A stretch of DNA of 64,000 nucleotides from Sphingobacteriales bacterium (GTDB lineage: Bacteria > Bacteroidota > Bacteroidia > Chitinophagales > Chitinophagaceae): the NCBI GenBank assembly GCA_003963365.1, contig RXJG01000002.1, forward strand, positions 132,568-196,567, read 5' to 3'. Below, one piece after another: positions 15,874 through 25,894 of this stretch. The notes beneath the pieces are model-generated. The model did no database searches. It had not been told where the DNA came from and was given only the letters and a program-made list of their open reading frames with translations. The stretch's first letter is position 1, and each line of letters begins with the position of its first letter. The translations under genes were made by a program, and so were the position numbers.

Positions 15874-17934
15874 TTAAGGATTTGGAATTTCTCCCGGATG
15901 ATAGATGCGTTCAGCATGTTTCATCACTTCTTCTTTATCCAAACTCATATGTTTTGTTTTTTGCTGCAGGTACAAAGGCGTTTGATCTTTGTAATGCGGA
16001 GAATCAGCATGACTGCTGGCACCAAATGCGTTTACAGATTCAATAACAGGCAATCCTTCTTTTGGAAAACGAACCAGTTCAATATACGCATCACCATAAT
16101 CATTCTTCACCCTGCCATTTTTGTAAGGAACATTAGCCATTGCTGCCAGCACATCCGGTATGCCACCTAATGGAAATTCATTACTGCCACGAACTAATTT
16201 TTGATAATCACCCAGTGTAATTCCTGTTTTGCCAAAGTATTTCAACTGGTAATCTTTTATATATTGAAAAGCTTCCAGTAATTCCGCTTTGGTTAGTGCC
16301 CTGGGTTGCTGGCCTTTTAATTTTTCAGCAACATAATTATACAGTATTAAAAAAACTGCCGCTCCTTTATTACCGGCTTCTGAGCTTTTATTCCATTGCT
16401 GAAGAGTAGCGATAATTTCTTCCACTTCTTTATAATCTGCTGCATTTATCAAATACACCGAATCAATTTTATAAGGATAATGTAAAGTGGCAGGTAGTTG
16501 ACGATTGAATTTTATCTTTTTAAATGTTTCAAAATCTATTTTTTCATTCTTGGGTATTAATTCATAAAATCTTGCACTTCGGTTATTATCATATAATTCC
16601 CAGCCAACATTTTTATCGTAGTTAGCCGGATTGAGATTATCAGCTTTTTCAGTAGCTAAAAAAGGAGAGTGGTTGGTATTGTATAAAAATCCTGATGATG
16701 GATTTATGTATTGTGGTAAATAACTAAAGGGGTAATATTCTGTCCATAAAGTTTTGGATGTATTCCCTGGCAATGTACTTCTCCAGTTGTATTCAGCTGC
16801 TGGATTCCTGACAGGTATTTTACCATTGCTTACATAAAAGATCGTATCATGTTTATCTGCATACATAATATTGAACATAGGAATACCGGTCATATTCAGG
16901 GCAGACTTAAACTCGGTAAAATTTTTAGCTTTATCCATCTGGTACCATTGTTGCAATGCTTTAATATCCTGGTTGGCCGCAAGGCGGATGGCAAAAACAC
17001 CATTGGAAGTTTTAATAGTGGCACCGTATTTACTCCAATAAACTTTTTTCTTAATGGTGATGGGAACTCCTTTCACTTTCAGTTTTACTTTCTTTACTTC
17101 CAACTCAAGCCAGTTGTTATCAAACTTATATTGGTTGTGGTTATCGGGATTCATTTGTAGCTGATATACATCTGTCTTATCGAAATAATTTACCGTGTGA
17201 GCCCAGCCAAGGTTTTCATTCACTCCATGCAGTATGCAAAGAGCTCCGGGAAATAATCCGCCCAGAATATTCAGTCCTTCTTCACTCATCAAATGGGCTT
17301 CATAAAAAGCAACCGGTCCTTCTAATGGCTGATGTGCATTGATGGCAAGAAACGCTTCGCCGGTAGTTGTTTTTGATGGATGAATTGCAAAGGCATTGGA
17401 ACCCCCGGATGCAAATCCCGGAATGGCAGGCACTTTACCACCAAACACCGCAGCAATTACATTATCAACATTAGTGATCAAACAAACTGAAAAAGTAGCG
17501 GCCGTTAAATATTCTTTTTCATTAATAGGAAATGACTTTCTTACCAGCACTTCTGATGGATGCGTTTTGGCATAATCATTCAGCCCGGCAATATATCCCT
17601 GCACCATCTTTATAAATTCAGGCGAAAGGGTATTGTATTTTTCTTCCACTATTTCCCTGCATCTTAATAATGCAACCACATAATCTGCCTGAGCCCCTTT
17701 TTTACCAAAGGCTTTTCCCAGCAAACTTTTACCGGATAAGGCAATCATTTGGATGGTTTTAAAATCATCCTCAGCATGTGCCCATGCCAGGCCATAAGCA
17801 ACTTCTGCATCTGTTTTAGCAAAGATGTGCGGCACGCCAAAACTGTCTCTGGCAATAGTAATGTTTTGACGATTGATTTGTGTAAAACCTGTTAGCGATA
17901 TAAAAAGGCTGGTAATGAAAATTGAAACTTTCAT
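15874..17934 (-). CDS. Penicillin acylase-family N-terminal-nucleophile hydrolase
   Basis: 686 residues with a signal peptide ending near residue 18. The alpha-chain start RDSFGVPHIFAKTDAEVAYGLAWAHAEDDF is typical. The autocatalytic site SGGSNAF places the nucleophile Ser at about 179, giving an unusually small alpha and a large beta chain. The downstream TTTGEAFLAINAHQP and HGVNENLGWAHTVNY are family motifs. Members cleave amides such as acyl-homoserine lactones, beta-lactam side chains or other N-acyl amines in the periplasm; the substrate is not predictable here. Confidence 0.9.
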   Translation of the reverse strand: MKVSIFITSLFISLTGFTQINRQNITIARDSFGVPHIFAKTDAEVAYGLAWAHAEDDFKTIQMIALSGKSLLGKAFGKKGAQADYVVALLRCREIVEEKYNTLSPEFIKMVQGYIAGLNDYAKTHPSEVLVRKSFPINEKEYLTAATFSVCLITNVDNVIAAVFGGKVPAIPGFASGGSNAFAIHPSKTTTGEAFLAINAHQPLEGPVAFYEAHLMSEEGLNILGGLFPGALCILHGVNENLGWAHTVNYFDKTDVYQLQMNPDNHNQYKFDNNWLELEVKKVKLKVKGVPITIKKKVYWSKYGATIKTSNGVFAIRLAANQDIKALQQWYQMDKAKNFTEFKSALNMTGIPMFNIMYADKHDTIFYVSNGKIPVRNPAAEYNWRSTLPGNTSKTLWTEYYPFSYLPQYINPSSGFLYNTNHSPFLATEKADNLNPANYDKNVGWELYDNNRSARFYELIPKNEKIDFETFKKIKFNRQLPATLHYPYKIDSVYLINAADYKEVEEIIATLQQWNKSSEAGNKGAAVFLILYNYVAEKLKGQQPRALTKAELLEAFQYIKDYQLKYFGKTGITLGDYQKLVRGSNEFPLGGIPDVLAAMANVPYKNGRVKNDYGDAYIELVRFPKEGLPVIESVNAFGASSHADSPHYKDQTPLYLQQKTKHMSLDKEEVMKHAERIYHPGEIPNP

Positions 17935-18070
17935 GTGGTAATTTAATAAAAAACCGGGAACGATTCCTGTGCCGGTATTATGGTTATGATAAATCTCTGT
18001 TTTTTAAATGAGAAAAATCAGTGGTAAACCATACCGGGTGAAATAGCTTAGTAGTGTAAAATGTTGTGAT

Positions 18071-18892
18071 ATGAAAACTATTTTAGTCCCTGTTGATTTT
18101 TCTGATACTTCAATAAATGCAGTTCGTTATGCAGCACAGTTAGCCGTGCAAATAAATGGAAAAGTAATGATGCTGCATGCCTATCAATACCCTGTTATAC
18201 ACCCGGTGAATAAAGGTATGGAATTGACAGATGAAGGAGTAAAAGAGATTAACCTTAAAGAACTGGCCAGGATAAAACAGGTGGTGGAATCAGAAATTCC
18301 GCTGGTAAAACTGGAATATTTAATTATTAACGGAGAACTAAGAGGTGTAATAAATGTATTTGCTGAAAATTTCCGTACGGATTTAATTGTAATGGGGTTA
18401 TCAGGTGCAGGCAAAGTCAAAGAATTATTAATAGGAAGCAATACACTCGATGTTGCCGCCAATACTACGATTCCGGTAATTATAGTTCCCAAAAAAAGTA
18501 AGTTCAAACCAGTAGAAAAAATAGCACTGGCTACAGATTTCAGGGATGTGGTGGCGAATATACCTGATACACAGGTAAAGCTTTTCCTGGCAGCCACGGG
18601 TGCAAGACTGCATATTGTAAACGTAGACTATCAACATGAATATGCTACAGTTGATACACCTATGCAATCAGGATTATTAGAAGCCATGTTCCAGTCCTGG
18701 TCGCCGGAATATCATTTTGTGGAAGATTATAATGTGCAGGAAGGATTAAGCCGTTACATTGAAGCGAATAACATCAATATTCTTATTGTAGTTCCGCATA
18801 AACAAAATATGCTGCATAAGCTGTTTATGCCTAATCATACAAAGCAATTGGTGTTTCACAGCAAAGTACCGGTGATGGTGGTGCATGAATAA
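18071..18892 (+). CDS. Tandem-domain universal stress protein (UspA family)
   Basis: 273 residues, two Usp folds (about 1-145 and 150-273). The first has VPVDFSDTSINAVRYA at the start and the nucleotide loop GLSGAGKVKELLIGSNT with a following VPVIIVP-like strand; the second is degenerate and ends KVPVMVVHE. These cytoplasmic proteins bind ATP and respond to stress. A second, similar gene lies at 42269-43048. The stop codon lies at the start of a heptad repeat tract. Confidence 0.92.
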   Translation: MKTILVPVDFSDTSINAVRYAAQLAVQINGKVMMLHAYQYPVIHPVNKGMELTDEGVKEINLKELARIKQVVESEIPLVKLEYLIINGELRGVINVFAENFRTDLIVMGLSGAGKVKELLIGSNTLDVAANTTIPVIIVPKKSKFKPVEKIALATDFRDVVANIPDTQVKLFLAATGARLHIVNVDYQHEYATVDTPMQSGLLEAMFQSWSPEYHFVEDYNVQEGLSRYIEANNINILIVVPHKQNMLHKLFMPNHTKQLVFHSKVPVMVVHE

Positions 18893-18918
18893 ATTAATAA
18901 TGGAGAATTGAAAATGCT
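18892..18918. repeat. Heptad repeat tract, AAT phase, 4 units
   Basis: AAT begins at 18892, 18899, 18906 and 18913, exactly every 7 bases, with the four intervening bases variable. It starts on the last base of the UspA stop codon. Confidence 0.6.
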
Positions 18919-18973
18919 GTAAGGATATTATCCCGTTAATACTTTTAATCCAATAAAACCAGGTTCAGGTAAA

Positions 18974-19612
18974 CTACTTCTTCTTAAAATCACCCCGCTT
19001 CCATGCTTTAATAAATTCATTCCAGGCCGCAGGATTCAGCAAATTAATGGGTGGTTGCTGACCGGCGTAGTATAATTTGGCAGATTGTGCCCGCAATTGT
19101 TTATTTACTGCTTCTCTTCCGTCAGCCGGTAATACGGCAGCTAATGCTCTTAATGTAGCAGCATCATTATTCTTTCGGGCAATGGAAATGTCATCATCCG
19201 GAACAGGCGTATTAACAAAATCTCTTTCAAATTGCTCACGGGTGGGTTTGGCCTTGATAATAGTAGCGGGTAAGTATACCGTATCAGTAACCATCAACTG
19301 GATAAGACTGTATTGATTGCCCTGAATATTTTTGGGAACTTTTACTGAAATGGGTTTGTAGCTTACATGAGTAAATTCAACAATATCACCTTTTAAAACA
19401 ACAATAGAAAAAACACCCTGGTTATTGGTGATGGTTCCCCGGTTTTGCCCTTTTACCATAATAGTGGCCCCGGGTATAGCTTTTAAACTATCGCTGGTCA
19501 TTACTACGCCATATAATTGCACCACAGAATCCTGCATGGTTTCAAACTGTGCTAAAACCGATTTGGGTACAAAGAAGATCAATAAAAAGGCGTATCGTAA
19601 AATTTTCCTCAT
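18974..19612 (-). CDS. Exported protein with carboxypeptidase-regulatory-like domain
   Basis: 212 residues from the ATG at 19612, which gives a clean signal peptide (MRKILRYAFLL to SVLAQ); an in-frame upstream ATG at 19684 would add 24 residues that spoil it. Residues about 33-110 form a CarboxypepD_reg-like beta-sandwich (LYGVVMTSDSLKAIPGATIMVKGQNRGTITNNQG). The C-terminal 90 residues are helical and unfamiliar. Such domains are typical of Bacteroidota envelope proteins. It diverges from mrp with a 99-base gap. Confidence 0.8.
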   Translation of the reverse strand: MRKILRYAFLLIFFVPKSVLAQFETMQDSVVQLYGVVMTSDSLKAIPGATIMVKGQNRGTITNNQGVFSIVVLKGDIVEFTHVSYKPISVKVPKNIQGNQYSLIQLMVTDTVYLPATIIKAKPTREQFERDFVNTPVPDDDISIARKNNDAATLRALAAVLPADGREAVNKQLRAQSAKLYYAGQQPPINLLNPAAWNEFIKAWKRGDFKKK

Positions 19613-19711
19613 CCGGGTCAAAAATAATGGTATTACCCGAATGAGTAAACAATTAAAGCAGCTAATGGTTAAATTTGCAGCCACAAATTTCTATTTTAAC
19701 AATTCATTGGA

Positions 19712-20806
19712 ATGACTGAACAAAAAATACTGGAAGCCCTCAGCAATGTACAGGAACCCGATCTTGGTAAAGATCTCGTTACGCTTAACATGGTAAAAGA
19801 TATAGTGATCAATGGAAATGCAGTTTCGTTTACTGTGGTGCTCACCACCCCTGCCTGCCCGTTGAAAGATATGATCCGTAATGCCTGTATCAATGCGGTA
19901 AAATTGCTGGTGAATAAAGAAGCGGATGTTACGGTAAACTTTACAGCTAACACAAGTACTAACCGGAAAGATGCCGCTACTATATTACCTAAAGTAAAAA
20001 ATATTATTGCGGTGGTAAGTGGTAAAGGTGGTGTGGGTAAATCAACGGTGTCAGCAAATCTTGCATTGGCATTAGCACAGGGTGGTGCAAAGGTTGGTTT
20101 GATGGATGCTGATATTTATGGCCCGAGTGTTCCTATCATGTTTGGTATCCGTGGGCAAAGACCGATGATGATGGAGATTGAAGGAAAGGGAATGATTGTA
20201 CCGATTGAGAAATATGGAATAAAGCTGATGAGCATCGGGTTATTGGTAGATGATAAGAACGCAGTGGTGTGGCGTGGCCCGATGGCAAGCAGTGCTATTC
20301 GCCAGTTTGTTACGGAAGTGTTGTGGGAAGAGTTGGATTATTTGATTATTGATATGCCCCCCGGCACAGGTGATATTCATTTAACATTGGTACAAACTGT
20401 ACCGGTAACCGGTGCTGTCATTGTTACTACTCCGCAGGATGTTGCTTTAGCAGATGCGAAGAGAGCAGTAGCTATGTTTGGACAAGCTCAAATAAAAGTT
20501 CCCATTATTGGGTTGGTTGAAAATATGAGTTATTTCACTCCGGCCGAATTACCCGATAACAAATATTACATCTTCGGAAAAGATGGCGGCAAACGTTTAG
20601 CAGAAGAATATGATATTGCTTTTCTCGGCCAAATTCCATTGGTACAAAGCATTCGTGAAGGTGGTGATAATGGATTACCGATTATGGTGAGTGAGGATAA
20701 AATTACCCGTAAGGCGTTTGAAGATTTTGCCGGACTAGCCGCCAGGAGTATTGCCATGCGAAATGCACAATATCCGGGTACAAAACCACTGGAAGTATTT
20801 GTATGA
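19712..20806 (+). CDS. mrp: Mrp/NBP35-type iron-sulfur cluster carrier ATPase
   Basis: 364 residues. N-terminal MIP18/DUF59 domain (1-80, with TTPACPLKD), deviant Walker A GKGGVGKST at 104-112, DADIYGPS near 135, and DMPPGTGD near 215. It carries Fe-S clusters to apoproteins. After ENMSYF the usual CxxC that bridges the cluster is absent: FTPAELPDNKYYIFG is found instead, which I recall as typical of Bacteroidota Mrp. The gene is followed by a perfect 18-base hairpin. Confidence 0.9.
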   Translation: MTEQKILEALSNVQEPDLGKDLVTLNMVKDIVINGNAVSFTVVLTTPACPLKDMIRNACINAVKLLVNKEADVTVNFTANTSTNRKDAATILPKVKNIIAVVSGKGGVGKSTVSANLALALAQGGAKVGLMDADIYGPSVPIMFGIRGQRPMMMEIEGKGMIVPIEKYGIKLMSIGLLVDDKNAVVWRGPMASSAIRQFVTEVLWEELDYLIIDMPPGTGDIHLTLVQTVPVTGAVIVTTPQDVALADAKRAVAMFGQAQIKVPIIGLVENMSYFTPAELPDNKYYIFGKDGGKRLAEEYDIAFLGQIPLVQSIREGGDNGLPIMVSEDKITRKAFEDFAGLAARSIAMRNAQYPGTKPLEVFV

Positions 20807-20834
20807 TGATGAAATGTATACGGTAAATTAAATG

Positions 20835-20875
20835 ATAACAAACAGGAAGATGAATGCCATCTTCCTGTTTGTTAT
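20835..20875. terminator. Perfect 18-base hairpin after mrp
   Basis: Arms 20835-20852 and 20858-20875 are exact reverse complements with a 5-base loop. There is no immediate T run (a T5 follows about 9 bases later), so it may end transcription, protect the mrp mRNA end, or do both. Confidence 0.65.
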
Positions 20876-20919
20876 ACGGTTGTTTTTCCGGTTATATTGC
20901 AAATGATTAATTTCGTTTA

Positions 20920-21546
20920 ATGTACAGTTTACCATACTTCAAAGAAAAAGATGCTGGCGTGGTGCTGCAGTTTATGAAAGATAATCCATTTGTTTTTTTG
21001 TGTGGTGTGGATAAGGATAATAAGCCCGTTGCTTCGCAGGTGCCGGTTTTTATTGATGAGAGAGACGGAAAATTATTTCTCACTGGTCATATTATGCGAA
21101 GTACTGATCATCATAAAGCATTTGAAGAAAATCCTAATGCACTGGCAGTATTTACGGGTGCACATACTTATGTTAGTGCAGGCTGGTACACTGAGCCTAA
21201 ACAGGCAAGCACATGGAACTACATGAGTGTGCATGCAAAAGGTGTATTGCGTTTTTTGGATTATAATGAATTGCTTGAGGTGTTGAAAAGAACTACCAAT
21301 CATTTTGAAAAGAACCCGCATTCCCCTGCTAATTTTGAAGCGTTACCGGAAGATTATGTACATCGTCTTGCCAAAGCAATTGTAGCATTTGAAATAGAAG
21401 TGAAAGAAATTGACAATGTATTTAAGCTGAGCCAGAACCGTGACGAAAAAAGTTATCACAACATTATGCAAAAATTGAAAGAGCAAAAAGGTGATGGAGC
21501 AACAATAGCAGAGGAAATGCAGAAACGGTTGTCAAAATTATTCTGA
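20920..21546 (+). CDS. PaiB-family FMN-binding protein
   Basis: 208 residues with the PaiB split-barrel signature: YFKEKD, NPFVFLCGVD, VASQVPVFIDERDGKLFLTGHIMRSTDHHKAF, and the conserved SAGWYTEPKQASTWNYMSVHAKG near 87-108. In Bacillus PaiB is called a negative regulator, but the fold is that of flavin-binding oxidoreductases. The stop TGA shares one base with the kynU start (TGATG), so translational coupling with the kynureninase gene is likely. Confidence 0.88.
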   Translation: MYSLPYFKEKDAGVVLQFMKDNPFVFLCGVDKDNKPVASQVPVFIDERDGKLFLTGHIMRSTDHHKAFEENPNALAVFTGAHTYVSAGWYTEPKQASTWNYMSVHAKGVLRFLDYNELLEVLKRTTNHFEKNPHSPANFEALPEDYVHRLAKAIVAFEIEVKEIDNVFKLSQNRDEKSYHNIMQKLKEQKGDGATIAEEMQKRLSKLF

Positions 21547-22829
21547 TGCAGTTTGAAAATACATTGAGTTTCGCTCAGTCATTGGATGAAAAAGATTTGC
21601 TGAAAGATTTCAGGGAAGAATTTATTATTCCTGTTGAAAATGGGAAAGAGCAAATTTATTTTTTAGGAAACTCTCTTGGGCTACAACCTAAGCAAACTAC
21701 TACATACATTCAGCGGATTTTAGACGGCTGGTCTAAGCACGGGGTAGAATCATTTTTCATAGGAGATGACCCGTGGATAGATTATCATTCACATCTTACC
21801 AAAGCATTCTCAATTATTATTGGTGCTAAATCATCAGAGATTACGATCATGAATAATCTCACGGTGAATTTGCATTTGATGATGGTGAGCTTTTATCGTC
21901 CACAGGGAAAAAGAAATAAAATTATTTGTGAGGGTAAAGCATTTCCCAGTGATCAGTACATGTTTGAATCGCATATCAAACATCATGGACTAAATCCAGA
22001 CGATGTGCTGATTGAAATTAATCCACGGGCAGGAGAACATTGTTTGCGTACAGAAGATATTCTGCAAGTCATCGAGAAGCATAAAGATGAACTGGCTTTA
22101 ATCTTATTTGGAGGTATCAACTACTATACCGGGCAAGTGATGGATATGAATGCAATTACTTCAGCAGGACATAGGGCAGGAGCAAGAGTTGGTTTTGATT
22201 TGGCTCACTGTGCCGGTAATATTCCATTGCAACTGCATGATTGGGATGTTGATTTTGCCTGCTGGTGTAATTATAAATATCTGAATGCTGGTCCCGGTGC
22301 TGTTGGTGGTGCGTATGTGCATGAACGATTTCATAATGATGCAGACATCAATCGTTTTGCCGGTTGGTGGGGTTATAAAAAAGAAACCCGTTTTAAAATG
22401 GATAAAGGGTTTCAGCCAATAACATCGGCAGAAGGATGGCAATTAAGTACACCACATATGATGCTATGGGCTGCAGTACGTTCATCAATGGATATTATTG
22501 GAAGAGCCGGTTGGGATACAATGCAGCAGAAAAGAAAAATACTGAATGCTTATTTGTGGTTTGTGCTGGACAAGATCAATGCTTCACAAAAAGAAAAACA
22601 AATTGAGTTTATTACACCGGGAGAAGAAGAACAGCATGGTTGCCAGGTTTCCATGCTGATGTTACAGAAAGGAAAAGAAGTTTATGATAAACTGATGAGT
22701 AATGGAATTTATGTTGACTGGCGGGAACCAAATGTGATACGATTAGCACCCGTTCCGTTATATAACACATTTGAGGAAGTTTGGAAATTTGGTAATACTT
22801 TGCATTCAATTTTACAAGGAAAAATATAA
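21546..22829 (+). CDS. kynU: Kynureninase
   Basis: 427 residues. [11 protein letters not shown] at 38-48, [11 protein letters not shown] near 133-143, DLAHCAGN at 218-225, and the PLP lysine K244 in [12 protein letters not shown] identify kynureninase rather than a cysteine desulfurase. It cleaves kynurenine or 3-hydroxykynurenine to (hydroxy)anthranilate and alanine. Coupled by one-base overlaps to the PaiB-like gene upstream and pyrF downstream. No other tryptophan-degradation gene is in the window. Confidence 0.93.
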   Translation: MQFENTLSFAQSLDEKDLLKDFREEFIIPVENGKEQIYFLGNSLGLQPKQTTTYIQRILDGWSKHGVESFFIGDDPWIDYHSHLTKAFSIIIGAKSSEITIMNNLTVNLHLMMVSFYRPQGKRNKIICEGKAFPSDQYMFESHIKHHGLNPDDVLIEINPRAGEHCLRTEDILQVIEKHKDELALILFGGINYYTGQVMDMNAITSAGHRAGARVGFDLAHCAGNIPLQLHDWDVDFACWCNYKYLNAGPGAVGGAYVHERFHNDADINRFAGWWGYKKETRFKMDKGFQPITSAEGWQLSTPHMMLWAAVRSSMDIIGRAGWDTMQQKRKILNAYLWFVLDKINASQKEKQIEFITPGEEEQHGCQVSMLMLQKGKEVYDKLMSNGIYVDWREPNVIRLAPVPLYNTFEEVWKFGNTLHSILQGKI

Positions 22830-23665
22830 TGAACCGGCAACAACTGGCAGAACAGATCTTCAAAAAACAATCTTACCTCTGTGTTGGATTAGATACAGAC
22901 ATCACTAAAATTCCTGCTCATTTATCATCGCATCCCGATGCAATATTTGAATTCAATAAACAAATCATTGATGTCACGAGAGATTTATGTGTGAGCTATA
23001 AAATCAATACCGCTTTTTATGAGGCATTAGGATTGAAAGGCTGGGAGGCAATGGAAAAGACGGTTAATTATATCGGCAATGAACATTTTAAAATAGCTGA
23101 TGCTAAAAGAGGAGATATTGGCAACACTTCTTCGCAATATGCCAGGGCTTTTTTGGAAACACTGCCATTCGATTCAATAACTGTAGCTCCCTATATGGGT
23201 GAAGACAGCGTAAAACCATTTCTGCAATATGAAGGAAAATGGGCGATTGTACTTGGCCTGACTTCTAATAAAGGCGCCAATGATTTTGAATTGAAACAAC
23301 TCATTACAGAAAACGGTGAAGAACATTTAAGGGCAGAGTATTTATATGAAAGAGTATTGAGAACAGTTTCGCAATGGGGCTCACCGGATAATTTAATGTT
23401 TGTGGTAGGTGCTACACAGGCTGAAGAATTTGTAAACATCCGTTCTATTACACCTAACCACTTTTATTTAGTTCCCGGTGTTGGTGCACAGGGAGGAAGT
23501 TTGAAAGATATTTCAGAAAAAGCGATGATAAAAGATTGCGGCATATTAGTTAATGCCAGCCGGGCTATCATTTACGCATCAGAAAAGCAAGACTTTGCAA
23601 CAGAAGCAAGAGCTATTGCTGAACAGTACCAGTTTGAAATGGCACAATATTTAAAAGCTATTTAA
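22829..23665 (+). CDS. pyrF: Orotidine 5-phosphate decarboxylase (type 2)
   Basis: 278 residues. [12 protein letters not shown] near 18-29, the catalytic [11 protein letters not shown] at 91-101, and VPGVGAQGG near 215 match the longer OMP decarboxylase subgroup found in Bacteroidota and Actinobacteria. It makes UMP from OMP in the last step of pyrimidine synthesis. The ATG overlaps the kynU stop by one base (TAATG), and the 3-prime end overlaps the convergent SGNH gene by 8 bases. Confidence 0.94.
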   Translation: MNRQQLAEQIFKKQSYLCVGLDTDITKIPAHLSSHPDAIFEFNKQIIDVTRDLCVSYKINTAFYEALGLKGWEAMEKTVNYIGNEHFKIADAKRGDIGNTSSQYARAFLETLPFDSITVAPYMGEDSVKPFLQYEGKWAIVLGLTSNKGANDFELKQLITENGEEHLRAEYLYERVLRTVSQWGSPDNLMFVVGATQAEEFVNIRSITPNHFYLVPGVGAQGGSLKDISEKAMIKDCGILVNASRAIIYASEKQDFATEARAIAEQYQFEMAQYLKAI

Positions 23666-24260
23666 GCTGATCTTTAATAATTGTACTTACCTGCTCTGCC
23701 CATTTCGCATATTCTTTTCCGGAGGGATGTAATTTATCACTGGCTAAAAATTCTGCCTTATTGCCATCTTCTCTTTGTGAAGAAGTAATGTTGATGAAAT
23801 GACAATGCTGTTTTTTAGCTGCAGCTTCGCAGATTTGATTGTATGCATCGATTTCACTGGCTATTTGTTGCTGATTATTGCTGACAGCAAATGGAGTTAC
23901 TCCCCAATCAGGAATAGATAATACTATTATTCTTTCAGGATTTTCTCCAGATAAGTGAACAGCTTTCTTCAGCAAAAAATCAAAATCATTTTTAAAATCA
24001 TCAATGGATAAACCACGGTATTGATTATTGACGCCGATTAACAAGGTGACAAAATCGTATTGTTTCTCTAATTGTGTATGAATTAAATGTTCGGCCAGTT
24101 CAAATGTTGTCCACCCCGTTTTGGCAATAATTTCCGGAGCATGGAAATGTAAACCTGCTTTACGGAGTAATTGTATGGTTTGATAGGGAAAACTATCATG
24201 CAATGGAACTAATTCCCCAATGGTATAACTATCTCCCAGGCAAAGCAATGTTTGTGTCAT
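23658..24260 (-). CDS. SGNH/GDSL-family hydrolase, cytoplasmic
   Basis: 200 residues. Block I GDSYTIGE (Ser near residue 11), block [11 protein letters not shown] near 98, and block [11 protein letters not shown] near 174-183 give the Ser-Asp-His triad. No signal peptide. The family contains esterases and lysophospholipases; the substrate is unknown. Convergent with pyrF, overlapping by 8 bases. Confidence 0.86.
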   Translation of the reverse strand: MTQTLLCLGDSYTIGELVPLHDSFPYQTIQLLRKAGLHFHAPEIIAKTGWTTFELAEHLIHTQLEKQYDFVTLLIGVNNQYRGLSIDDFKNDFDFLLKKAVHLSGENPERIIVLSIPDWGVTPFAVSNNQQQIASEIDAYNQICEAAAKKQHCHFINITSSQREDGNKAEFLASDKLHPSGKEYAKWAEQVSTIIKDQLK

Positions 24261-24280
24261 GAAGTAAAGTTAATTAAGCT

Positions 24281-24306
24281 GTGAGTAGTGAGTAACGGGT
24301 TGCGAG
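24281..24306. repeat. Heptad repeat tract, GAG phase, about 4 units
   Basis: GAG begins at 24283, 24290 and 24304, with GGG at 24297: a 7-base period in the short gap upstream of the SGNH gene. Confidence 0.5.
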
Positions 24307-24321
24307 AAAACAACTACAAAT

Positions 24322-24741
24322 TCATTCCGGCTTTCCCGGTTTAAAACTTCCCATCGGTGTGGTGTACCAGGGATGAATATCGTACGCCAATCTTCCTGCA
24401 GCTATAGCGGGGTCTGTATCCAGTAATTTCTTTACTTCTTCTTCGGTTTCACAATCAAAAATAAATATGCCACGCCAGTTGCCATCATCGCCAAAAGGTC
24501 CGGCTACTTTTAATTTTCCTTCTTTATATAAGCGGCCAATATTGGCCATATGACCATCCTGAAGTTTTGCAGCCGTAACTGAATCCTGTGTTCTGTTGCT
24601 TCCTTTCAACAGCATTACGAAATAATATTTCCGAACCTGGTTTTCAGGTTTCTTTTCTGTTTTCGTTGTTTGCTGTGCTGTACTTGTTATTACAAAAAGC
24701 ATGACGATTGGTACTAATGCGGCCTGGAGTGTATGTTTCAT
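24322..24741 (-). CDS. Exported YCII-related domain protein
   Basis: 139 residues with a signal peptide (residues about 1-23, ending STAQQ). The YCII-like alpha/beta barrel follows: YYFVMLLKGSNR near 39-50, DGHMANIGRLYKEGKLKVAGPFGDDG near 63-88, and a C-terminal IHPW. YciI-type domains are small ferredoxin-like proteins with a His-Asp pair; the activity of exported members is unknown. Confidence 0.82.
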   Translation of the reverse strand: MKHTLQAALVPIVMLFVITSTAQQTTKTEKKPENQVRKYYFVMLLKGSNRTQDSVTAAKLQDGHMANIGRLYKEGKLKVAGPFGDDGNWRGIFIFDCETEEEVKKLLDTDPAIAAGRLAYDIHPWYTTPMGSFKPGKPE

Positions 24742-24825
24742 AATTGAAATATAAAAAAAGATTCTGTTTCGATAAAACCATTAAAGGATGAAATCACACT
24801 ATTCAATGATGGCTGAAAATAAAAA

Positions 24826-24848
24826 GGGCTCAACATCCCGTTGAACCC
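24826..24848 (-). terminator. Terminator of the sigma/anti-sigma/DUF4097 operon
   Basis: 8-base stem (24826-24833 with 24841-24848, one G-U pair in minus-strand RNA), 7-base loop, then TTTTT on the minus strand; 23 bases past the last stop. Confidence 0.8.
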
Positions 24849-24871
24849 CTTGTTTATGGCTTGTGTACTTG

Positions 24872-25894
24872 CTAACTTATTTTGGTTGTACCAAAGCTGG
24901 ATTTGATTTTAATCTTCACATCACCATTACCAATCTTACCAGAATATTTGTGATCGAACTTTGGGCTATGATCTTCGTCATCTTCTTTGTCTTCCGTTAT
25001 TTTAGCTCCTGAATGATTTTTAAAATCTCCAAAGCTGGTTTTTATATCAAATTCAGCAGACATATCTTTTGATAATTCCAGCTCAACTGTTGAATAGGAA
25101 TTATACAGTTTTAATCCTTTTAATGAATTATCCAGGCTGATAGTAGTTCCTTTGCTGAATTCAAAATTTGCTTTTACTTCTCCGGAAAGCTTATCAACAC
25201 TTGCTGATGAAAATTTGATATTTATTTCACCGCCATTAATATGTTTAATATCACCTTTGCCAAATTCAACACTCAGTTCCTTATTGTTGCTTATTTTACC
25301 GCATTTCAGGCTTCCAAATTTGCTGGCAATTTCAGCTTCACCGGTTAAATCAGGTACGGTCATCGCTCCAAATGAATTTATTGCTTCAATAGGATTACCG
25401 GCAGGCATGTACACAGTCATATTAATTTCCATGCTGGTGTTACCATAGTTGCGGTGCTTTCCTTTCTGGCTGTCTTTATCATCATCGTCGTCATCCGCAT
25501 CTTCATTATCGTTCTTGTTTTTATTTTTATTCTTCCAGTTGCCATTTTTACCATTCGCACTGGTTCTGAAGTATACACTGTTACCTTCTTTGCCATCTTC
25601 AAACTTAATGTTGTCTAACAGTTCTTTTGCCCTGTCTTCACTGTTGGCTTTAACGGTTACATCTACATCTACCTTTACTTCACTTTTATCCCAGGTAATG
25701 ATTTTCATTTCACCAAAGGAATTTTCCAGTTGCACTTTTGTGCTGGCAGTTACCGGGTAAGTTTTTGAGTAATTCTTTTTCTTTTCTATTTTAAAATCAC
25801 CATCATCATGTGCTTTTACTAATGACGGAGCAAATAATAAGATTGAAAAAAGCAGGTACAAAGGGCCATTTTTAAATTGTCTTGGAGATTTCAT
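24872..25894 (-). CDS. Exported DUF4097-like beta-helical adhesin-type protein
   Basis: 340 residues from the ATG at 25894, which gives a signal peptide ending VKAHDD; an alternative ATG at 25927 has a purine-rich AAAGGTGG before it. The body is built of short repeating strands (FGEMKI, FGAMTVPD, KFGSLKCG, FGKGDIKH, SFGDFKNH, SSFGTTK), like DUF4097/DUF2807 beta-helices. An acidic Asn/Lys/Asp stretch lies near residues 120-148. It is the third gene of a sigma/anti-sigma operon and overlaps the second gene, so it is probably a target or sensor of that sigma system. Confidence 0.8.
   Translation of the reverse strand: MKSPRQFKNGPLYLLFSILLFAPSLVKAHDDGDFKIEKKKNYSKTYPVTASTKVQLENSFGEMKIITWDKSEVKVDVDVTVKANSEDRAKELLDNIKFEDGKEGNSVYFRTSANGKNGNWKNKNKNKNDNEDADDDDDDKDSQKGKHRNYGNTSMEINMTVYMPAGNPIEAINSFGAMTVPDLTGEAEIASKFGSLKCGKISNNKELSVEFGKGDIKHINGGEINIKFSSASVDKLSGEVKANFEFSKGTTISLDNSLKGLKLYNSYSTVELELSKDMSAEFDIKTSFGDFKNHSGAKITEDKEDDEDHSPKFDHKYSGKIGNGDVKIKIKSSFGTTKIS

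Noticed and set aside
18184-18597. 137-codon ORF antisense to UspA
   Set aside because: Shadow of a strongly supported gene; no independent motifs or start context.
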